64,000 bases of DNA from Ceratodon purpureus (Eukaryota > Streptophyta > Bryopsida > Pseudoditrichales > Ditrichaceae). The position numbers and the translations under genes are program-made. Positions 55,595-64,000 of this stretch are shown here, in pieces. The stretch is taken from contig CM026426.1 of assembly GCA_014871385.1 (NCBI GenBank), forward strand, positions 23,711,437-23,775,436, given 5' to 3'. Numbering within the stretch: the first letter of the stretch is position 1; each line of letters starts with the position of its first letter. The notes under the pieces are model-generated. The model was given only the letters and a program-made list of their open reading frames with translations, had not been told where the DNA came from and did no database searches.

Positions 55595-57900
55595 GTTGCA
55601 TTACTTGAGATGAACTTCAAAAAAGCAAAAAATTCATTTTCACCTCAAGAGGTAAGGGAGATTTAAATAAATATGGGATTTGTTTCTAAAATCAAGCACA
55701 AATTAGCTATGCACCTTACAAAAGTGAGATACGCCCCCCTATTATTTTACGCAATAGATTGGGCTAAGTCTAGATGTTCGTTCTCTAACATTACGTGTTT
55801 TCCAATCTATTTACATTCATAAATTGATGATTGCATATTTACTTTAAACTTATGGAGATGTTGGTTCCTTCGCTCTTTTTAGAGATGTTTTAGTTTTGGA
55901 AGTGTTCACAAACAATTTGGTACTTTAATTCTCCAAGATAGCTGATTTTACTTAGAACTCGTAGGTTGGGATCATCGAGGACTACAATGACAAGACTGAT
56001 GTTGAGGAGACACAAAACCTTTGTGAAGATGTAGAGCGGACACAACACCGGGTGGAGGGGAGGGGGGGGGGGGGTTGGTTGTTTGGTTGGACAAAAAGTG
56101 AACAAACATAGATATTGAAGAAGAAGTTCAAGGACGTGATTGAAGATAGATCTGTAAGTGTCTTTGACAAGCTTATGTGTAGGGCACACCTAAAGTTCCT
56201 TCGCGGCTTCTTCAGCCCTCCAAGCCGCCTAACACTCCAACATTCCGCTCCATGGCATCAAAGACTACTCCCTATTGTTCTCCAACCACTGCCTATTCTT
56301 ATCTACCATGTCCTCTTTCAAAGCATTTGTAAAGTCCTCTACTGTGGTGAATGACCACTGCACAACAATGACTGATTTTTAGTTGTTCATTTGGTTGTCC
56401 ACCGCCTGCTAATCATTGCCTAAAAAAGAGGTGACCCTCGCTACTCTGCCCCATAGGAGTGGCGCCGTCCTTATGCGGCATCTAGCCTTTCTTGATTGGG
56501 CTAGCGCACACACACATGGCTTCTATGCTTGGTTGCTGGCATGTCCCGCTCTCAGCAGCCGCACAATTTTAGAACTCTATGAAACCGTTTGCCGTTTCTT
56601 CTCAGATACACATTCTATAAGATGATAAGATTGTGGTGGGTACATGATGCCGGTGTAATGTGCAACGGCTTGGAACAAGAAGATTGCTGCCGAATCCCAA
56701 TTAGCCTCTCTCAAATGGCTTTCCATGTTCTTTACAACAGAGTAGTCAGAAAACTAGACTTTTTAGGCTTCTTAAAATGCTTCGGTTGCTTCTAGCGACT
56801 CCTTCAGACATTTTCAAGACTTCGGCATGTCCACTGTAAAGAAATGGGTGTCAGATTGAATGAAAGTTGACAAGAAAATGTATGAATCAACAAACTCTGC
56901 ATTTTCATCATCTAAAGCTGTCAATTCAGATATTTACATTCATTTTGTCAATTCTCTATCAACTTTGCATTTTATATGTTAGCGTCTACATAAAGTCACT
57001 TTTCAAATTCTCCGGATTTAGATTTTGCTTTACCGAGTTAAATGTTTTTGTGCATGTTGTGTAATATTGCTGTAGGAAACAAAGTCAATGACAATACTTC
57101 ATTTTTGAAGATCGATTCACCTAGGTTCTTAGGAGTACAATAATATACTTTGCCATCGGCGGTGAGTACTTTTCCAGACGATGTGGAAGGTCACTAAGTT
57201 TAGTAACTATAATTGACATGGTGCGGTTGCGGAATTAGTGCCCCTAATTTTTACGTTTTCTAAAAAGAAAATCATTGTTTGGTAGTCACATTTTTGAAAA
57301 TGTCGTTCCTTTTATATCACCTCTTATAAAATAATTTTTGAGAATATACTATCAAGCAATGGAGTATATCAAGTACCAAATTGAAAATATATGTAAAAAC
57401 TTGGAAGTACATTTCTATTCATCTAAATTCAGTGTAACTTGTAGAACAAAGTCATAATTCTTTTTGTTTATTATCCAAAGCTATAACACAAAACATATTA
57501 GCACACTCACAATTCCAAAAATTAAGATTTGCTATCTCTTCCTATGCAATCTCAGCTCACCTAGAAATATGCATGTTCTGAGGACTAGGATTGCTAACGT
57601 AATGAAATCAACAAATTGGCTCCCATTGAGATTTTCTCACAAATCAATCTCTCCAAAAATTAGTAACATGATTATATATTTGATTATAAAATGACAACTA
57701 AATCTTGGATTTAGGCCACTATGGTGTTGCTTTTCAACCTGCCTGCTCAACCCGTCCATTCTGCTAGTAAGAGTATATTTTATTTGAGTCTTTTGAAAAG
57801 CCTAAAACTTATGTTCTACCTACCTGTTTTCTAAGATGAGAATTTGCTCATAGCCAGAATAAAAACATCTACTTGAAATACAAGCGCATTCCGAAATCGG
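55595..57900. other. Spacer without a supported gene
   Basis: Mostly AT-rich. A G-run of about 14 lies near 56063-56076. Weak ORFs around 56115-56625 show no domain. Confidence 0.4.
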
Positions 57901-59126
57901 AGTCGCAAGTCCCGATGCTACCAGATCCCCCAGTCGTCAATGTTGAGTGCCGTAGTCATGATGCTACCTGATGCCCCAATCGTTAAACTGGTAGTCCCCA
58001 CTCACTCCCGAGGTTACCTCCCCCTTTCTAACTTCGGAGTCAAAATATCTTGAATTACTGCTTAGATTCCTTGAGAGCTCCAAGAGAGGTGGAGAGACCT
58101 CACAAGAATAGGGTTCCAAATGGTGCAGAGTCTACCCCTGCCTTATATATCCGAACACCCGGTTTAGCCGATCGTCCAACTTATCACCCCAGACTCTGGA
58201 TTCAGGGTTTTAGGGCTGGTGATGCACCCCATGGCCGTTGTTGATGAATTTGCAGCTTGAAGCTGTCATGTGATGCACCATCAATCTCAATTCCTCACAT
58301 CGCCAAGGATCCTCAAGTTGTGAAGCTACAACCGCCATCTCATCACACATGGGCACAACTATGGAGCTTGGAGAGTAGGTGTTGATCCTGTACAATGGAG
58401 GCCAGGGCACCATTACCCACCTTGCACAGGCGCTCGTGTCCACCTCGCCAAGTGTTACAGGGCAACATCCGCGACAACCAAGGAAAACAAGGAGCAATGA
58501 AGACTAGCAGAAGAAGTAGTAGTTGCCGCTAGGAAGTAATAATTTGGCCAAGATTTTAGGGAAACACAAGTATAACAGGGTAGCTAGGAAGCTAGGACTT
58601 ACACTATTGATATTTTGTTGGTTAGAGTCGATGCGCAGCATAGGTAGCAGGGGTCGTTGGTGTCCCTGACTTGGATGCTTGGAAATACTTGTACTCTCTT
58701 TTGTAATGCTCAGCTCCCTTGCGGCTTACTGATTGTCTGTCACAACTCTTTGACTTCCTACTCTGATTGCCTAACCCTAACCCTCTAAACTCTTTGCCTT
58801 TGTGTCTGTCTGCTGATGTACTCCACCTCTTGCACTCCCCTTGGCCCTCGTTCCGGCCCACGGTCTCCAAGAAACTATCTAGGACTCGCACTCTCCTTCA
58901 TAGTGTAGAGTAGGTTTGTAGAGCATCACCCTCTCACCTTCTACGGCCTACCTTGGCTAACTAACGCTGATTACACTAACGGCCCGAGTCCCAGCACCAA
59001 GACAGTTGGTCCAAGTGACCGTGTTCTTCTAACTCTAAAACCGTGGCCTCCTTGAAGACCTTGCGTCCTCCTCTTAAAGCCCCCTCTCTCCCTGCCCAGT
59101 ATTTCCATGCACAATCCCAGCTAACA
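57901..59126 (+). mobile_element. Probable 5' LTR of the last Ty3 element (left end uncertain)
   Basis: The right end is clear: CCCAGCTAACA (59116-59126) is followed three bases later by a primer-binding site. A TATA box (58143-58150) and a CT-rich GC-richer segment after it fit a U3-R-U5 order. The left end is not fixed. A repeated GATGCTACC(A/T)GAT(C/G)CCCCA (57914 and about 57960) lies near the expected edge. The 3' LTR is beyond the window. Confidence 0.45.
58143..58150 (+). promoter_or_regulatory. TATA box of the last Ty3 element
   Basis: TATATAT lies within CTGCCTTATATATCCGAAC, about 980 bp before the primer-binding site, in the probable U3. Confidence 0.45.
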
Positions 59127-59129
59127 TTT

Positions 59130-59150
59130 TGGCGACCATGCTGGGGATGG
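59130..59150 (+). promoter_or_regulatory. Primer-binding site
   Basis: TGGCGACCATGCTGGGGATG starts just after the LTR end. The first 12 bases match the PBS of copy B, and the position and TGG start are as expected for tRNA-primed minus-strand synthesis. Confidence 0.8.
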
Positions 59151-59192
59151 AATACTGAGGTGCCTCGAAACCACAGACTAAACTAATACACC

Positions 59193-60421
59193 ATGCCTCC
59201 ATGAAAACTCCCCCTGGAAAGGATAAACGAAGCAGAAGAAGCTGCCAACCAAGATGACCCAGAAACCACCAAGGAATTTTTGGTATGGATGAGACAGCAA
59301 ATGACCGACCTAGTGGCCAAGAATGAGGCTACTAATGCCAAACAGGAAATGCTTAGTGCCCGGTATCAAACTCTACAAGAAAGCAGAAACCAAGAAACCA
59401 TCAACACCACAGCACAAGCTTCCCAAGCTCTTCCTGAGGCACTCAGATCAACTATTATCTCTAAGGAAAATCACACTGCTGCCACGCCACCTAGTCAGAG
59501 TGACACACACGAAAATTCCTAGCTTCCCAAGATATTCTACCCAGTGTTTGATGAGTCCGGCGATCCAGATTGGCACGTCAGAAGATTCAAGGTTATCGCT
59601 CGCACAAATGGCGTCACCAATACTGCCGATTTACAAAATATTTTTGGTACAACCCTCCAAGGCAACCACATCAATTGGTATATTGACTTTGAGACTAAAC
59701 ATTCCCATGCCACTTGGGAAGAAATTGAGCAAAGTTTTTTACACAAATTCAGAAAACTCAAGACCAGCTCGGAAGTGCTTAGAGCCCTGGGAAGCATCAC
59801 ACAAGAAAAAGTGGACAAATTTTATGACCGAGTCAAGCAGCTGGCTGTTAAATTAAGCCAACGTCCCGAGGATGATTATCTTTGTGAATGGTTCAAAAAG
59901 GGATTGTTAGCATGGATACAACAAGGAATAGTGATCCGTGGAGTCGAGACCTTGCAGGATATCTTGACTGCTGCTAATGACATTAGTAGGGAACTAGGGG
60001 CATTAAACAAAATCCAAGCTCCTCTGCTGCACTTGCCCAATGTCTGCCCAGAGACTCGACCCGTCTGGTACCATGTTCTAATTGTGGGAAAATTCATGGT
60101 GGTCGGTGCTGGTACGCCAACAACCCGATTCGCCCTGAAGACAACAGACGCCCTCGTCCTACCATGGCGGCCGTGTATCCTGAGGAAATTAATGTTGACG
60201 CTTTTCAACCTGGCAGGTACGATGCCTACTGGGAATGTGGTTCCACAACCCACAGACGCAGAGACTGTCCTCAACTGCATTAGATATGGGCACAGTACCG
60301 TTCGGGGAATCAAGGTAACCAAGATAACTCCAAAACTCCAGAGAATCCCAAGCGAGGAGGTGTCACACTCACGGAAGTGCATAGAACTGAAACCACTGTG
60401 TCTACAATCAGCACTGCAGTA
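59193..60421 (+). pseudogene. Ty3 gag, broken
   Basis: The frame from ATG 59193 has TGA at 59202 and TAG at 59520, then stays open to about 60030: VWMRQQMTDLVAKNEATNAK, then the gag core YPVFDESGDPDWHVRRFKVI, INWYIDFETKHSHATWEEIE, and VDKFYDRVKQLAVKLSQRPE. After about 60040 the sensible reading shifts and gives CSNCGKIHGGRC, a C-x2-C-x3-H-x3-C knuckle. A second knuckle, WECGSTTHRRRDC, has lost its first Cys. The product would have packaged element RNA. With two stops and a shift it cannot be made whole. Confidence 0.85.
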
Positions 60422-60739
60422 GTAACCACGCAATCTAAAGGAGCCCCGGCTGACCATGTAGTAGAGCCAAGGAAACCATTCCCAGAAAATCACTAGGAGC
60501 GCCTTCATCGAATCCGCCAAAACTTGCAAGCAGGATTATAAAGCACCAGCCAGGATGCTCCAATCTAGCAAATTTTGGAAGATACTAACGTAACCATCAC
60601 CATGTTCAAATTACTACAGTTGAGTCCAGAGCTTCAAAAATACTTACAACAAGCCTTGCTACCTAAAGGAACAGAAGGTCCTGAAGTCATTGAAGTCAAC
60701 GCTACCATGTTAGACCCTGATGCCGCGGTCATCCACTTA

Positions 60740-63700
60740 TAACTTTGAAACCATGAATTGACTAACGTATTAGTCGATGGAGGATCAGGTGTTAATGTCA
60801 TGAGCAACCATCTTAGAAAACATTTAGGCTTACGTTCCCCCAAGCTCGCACAGTTTATACTCCGAATGGCAAATGATGCCCCGGTTACACCCCTGGGAAT
60901 ACTCTCCACGGTTGCTATTACCACCCATGGTGTTTCTACACCCGCTACATTTGTGGTCATTGATATGCCTGATAGTAGTAACTTTCCGGTAATCCTTGGC
61001 CGATCTTGGTTACGTGAGATGAATGCTATCCATGACTGGTCACGAAATCAGATCCACATCCAGCGCCAAGGAAAAACAATCATCATTCCTGTAGATAGCT
61101 GTATAACCAGGGCTAAAGCTAACCAGATCCGTCACAAAGCCGGAACCAATTGGGTACAAGGACTCTCACGCAAATAGGAAGCCATGGTATTCCAGGCCAA
61201 CCCGGATCTGATTCCCTTAGCAGAAATTCATTTAGCGAGCATGGTAACCGAGCAGGATAAAATGGACATACCCTTGCATTTTTCCCAAGAAATCCAAGAA
61301 ACAGTAACAATACAAGCTATGCCAGCTACCCAAGCCTTGCAACAAGAAGTCATCACACGTTGGACCCATGGAGCCAAGGATAGAATAGAACTAGTAAATC
61401 TGGGCACCTTGGAAAAACCTAAGTTCATCAAGATCAATGCGGATGCACCAAACCACGTGAAAAAAGCAGCAATCGAACTGTTTCATGAATACCAAGACAT
61501 TTTTGCATGGGGACATGAGGATCTGAAAGGAATCCCACACACACTAGCAGAACACACCATAGACCTTGTAACTAACGCTACACCTGTACAACAGCGTAGG
61601 TATTGCATGAATCCCAAATATGCATTAAGGGTCAAGGCGGAACTGGATAAATTGCTCAAAGCTAAATTCATCTCGCCAGTAGATGCTGCTTCCTAGTTAT
61701 CTCCTATGGTTATCATCCCTAAGAAAAACAACACACTTCGAATATGTGTTGATTTCAAAAAGTTAAACGCGGCCACCAAGAAGGACCATTACCCCCTGCC
61801 TTACATGGAAGAAATCATTGATGAAGTAGCCGGCCATGAAATGTATTCTTTTCTGGATTGTTTTTCCGGATATTACCAAGTAGCCATGGCAGAACAAGAC
61901 AAAAATAAAACAGCTTTCTCAACCGAATGGGGGCCTTATCAATTCAAAAGGATGCCATTTGGGGCCAAAAATGCCCCTATGACTTTCCAACGAGTCATGG
62001 AATTAATCTTTAGACCCTACTTAAAAAGATTCTTCAGAATCTATTTAGTTGATGGTAGCGTGTATGGACAAATGAAGGACCATATTACTCACCTTCGACA
62101 GATTTTCCAAGCTTGCAGGACTAATGGGGTAAGTTTAAATGCCGAGAAGTGCATGTTTTTATTTTTTGCCGGGGTAATCTTGGGCTACATAGTCTGTAAG
62201 TATGGAAAGCTTCTTGACCCTCAGAAGATCAAGGACATCATGGAATTCACGCCTCCCACGGATCAGAAAGGTGTCCAACGGCTTTTGGGTTTGTCACAGT
62301 TCAATAGGATATATATCGAGAAACTGGCTCATATCACTGCACCCATAACCGCACTTAATCATGCCAAGTACAAGTACCTCCAAGATTGGACCCTTGAAGC
62401 CCAGGCTGCCTTGGAAAAAATTTAGGTTGCATATTCTAATGCACCAATTTTGATCGCCCCTGACTGGACCAAACCTTTCCATGTGCACACGGATGCATCT
62501 AATATTGCAGTGGGGGTCATGTCAGTCCAGAATCTGAACGGCAAATATGATCAGCCCGTTGCCTATGCTAGTCGACTGTTAAATCAAGTAGAAAGGAATT
62601 ATTCCACAACGGAAAGGGAAGCCTTAGCTATGATCTATGCTGTTAAAAAATTCCGCCACTACTTGCTAGGTAACAAGTTCCGTTTCATGGTAGATCATCA
62701 TAGCTTATCATACCTAGTCAATCAGCCTTTGGTCACCGGCCGGGTAGCAAGGTGGATCATGATACTCCTAGAATACAATTTTGAAGTAGTATATGTGCCA
62801 GGAAAGAGACACATAGTTGCAGACTACTTATCCAGGGATTCCAAGGCTACCGAGGAAGGCATCGACGACTCTTTTAACGAGCCATATCTTCAAGCCGCTA
62901 GCCTGGACGTTGACATTCACACAGACTGGCGGGGTGACATTATAAGATACTTAACCACAGGTACTACCCCCGTCAATTTATCAAGTACTCGACGCGTTAG
63001 TTTTGTACGGAATACATTACCTTATACCATGGTCCAGGGACAACTGTACCGCCGAGGCATTGATCAAGAAAATAGGCTTTGCATTCCCAAGGGGCAAGAG
63101 CAAAATCTCATGGCCATTCTCCATGACGGCCCAGCAGGCGGCCACCAAGGCCCCGAGACAACAATTAAAAAAATCTTGGCTGCCCGTTATTGGTGGCCAA
63201 CACTGCACAAAGACGTCCGTGAGTATGTTAAGAACTGCCATGCTTGCCAAATTTCCACAACAAATTTCCAATACCAAGGTCGTGTACCTCTGAAATCCAT
63301 CCCACCCCTCGGCCCTTTCCAACGGTACGGCCTAGATTTTGTTGGCTCAATTAAACCAGCCACAAGACAAGGTTACAAATATATTCTAGTTGCCACGGAT
63401 TATACCACCAAATGGGTTGAGGCCAAACCATTACGTACTAACACTGCCATGGTAACCGCGACCTTCATCTGTAAAAACATTATCACTCGATTTGGTTGCC
63501 CCTTTAAAATCATCTCGGACCAAGGTTCCCATTTTGTTGATGCAGTCATAGGGGCTTGATGGAAAATCATATCATAAAACATAGAACAAGTACAGTCTAT
63601 TATCCCCAAGGAAACGGCCAAGCAGAGTCTACTAATAAAACCTTGATCAATATGTTACGCAGGTTCATCCATGCAAATCAGTCCGATTGGGGGGGCGGTC

Positions 63701-63987
63701 TCCCAGCAGCCTTGTGGGCATATAGAGTCGCAACAAAGATTGCAACTCAGCTTAGTCCCTTTGAAATGGTTTATGGTACTCAGCCTCTTTTGCCTACAGA
63801 ATATATAGCACCCACCTTTCAAACTTTGCAACCAAAAGATTATAGCCCTCACCGAGTCCTTGCTGCCCGGATCCAAGATATTCATGCCCTGGAAGAAGTT
63901 CGGGCATCCGCCATCAAAAATATAGTCCACAAACAAGAATTGAGCGCACAGTATTTTCAAGCTTCCGAGCCTCCACGCATTTTTTAG
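60740..63987 (+). pseudogene. Ty3 protease, reverse transcriptase, RNase H and integrase, broken
   Basis: One frame spans 60758-63559 with three amber codons (61175, 61694, 62423), then a one-base shift near 63550 leads to a frame ending at 63987. Protease: LVDGGSGVNV (about 60773). RT: LRICVDFKKLNAATKKDHYP, YSFLDCFSGYYQ, MPFGAKNAP. The catalytic box reads YLVDGSVYG instead of Y-x-D-D, so RT is dead. RNase H: HTDAS, TTEREALA, VDHHSL. Integrase: HHCC finger (HDGPAGGHQ ... CHACQ), YGLDFVG, SDQGSHF, and in the shifted frame GNGQAEST. No chromodomain is seen. Organisation and sequence are close to the element at 1-1675. The element continues beyond the window. Confidence 0.9.
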
Positions 63988-64000
63988 AAAGGTGACCACG

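Noticed and set aside
58745-58790. Telomere-like CCTAACCCTAACCCT
   Set aside because: Only two units and no array. CCCTAAA-type words are scattered across the window by chance.

Overview
This window is nuclear DNA of a plant with a large, repeat-rich genome. The one clearly intact host gene is a five-exon receptor-like cytoplasmic kinase with plant-type short introns. Nearly everything else is transposable-element sequence in various states of decay, separated by AT-rich spacers. The mobile elements are Ty3/gypsy retrotransposons of the non-chromodomain type and hAT transposons with a DUF659-type core. I cannot name the species. The divergence of the element proteins and the unfamiliar element-borne ORFs make a non-flowering lineage plausible, but that is inference.

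Layout: (1) 1-5366 is the 3' part of a Ty3/gypsy element on +: the end of RNase H, an intact integrase, a polypurine-like tract, then about 3.65 kb that begins TGTGGGA and ends CCGACA. This last part carries its own TATA box and a 731-codon coiled-coil ORF. (2) 5367-7560 holds minus-strand exon-like relics of an unrecognised gene with an internally repeated exon. (3) 8.0-13.4 kb is a decayed hAT transposase (hAT-1, +) flanked by GC-rich minisatellites of opposite strand bias. (4) 13.5-19.3 kb holds two more element-like genes on -, a kinase-N-lobe-like ORF and a long coiled-coil protein ending in a RING-like finger. Each has a TATA box and a flank crowded with TCCGA/TCGGA motifs. (5) 19.3-22.4 kb is AT-rich with a 324-bp direct repeat. 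(6) 22.9-26.7 kb is hAT-2 on -, nearly intact, with two in-frame amber codons. (7) 26.8-32.3 kb has short unrecognised ORFs and an F-box-like ORF. (8) 32.3-42.9 kb has two related, truncated and rearranged Ty3/gypsy elements on - plus a displaced gag segment. (9) 43-47.6 kb has a long GA/CT microsatellite, AT-rich spacer and a foldback MITE of about 351 bp. (10) 47760-50302 is the host kinase gene (PBL27-like RLCK-VII, minus strand). (11) 50.3-58 kb is spacer, a possible SINE and a degraded coding relic. (12) About 58-64 kb is the 5' and internal part of another Ty3/gypsy element on +, running off the window, with a mutated reverse-transcriptase active site.

Many broken ORFs keep one reading frame over kilobases and are interrupted mainly by stops that single C-to-T or G-to-A changes can produce. 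This pattern points to methylated, silenced elements decaying by deamination. The points most worth a second look are the ORF-bearing 3' region of the first Ty3 element, the cluster of element-like genes encoding RING-like, kinase-like and F-box-like proteins beside hAT transposases, and the shared TCCGA/TCGGA motif clusters around them.
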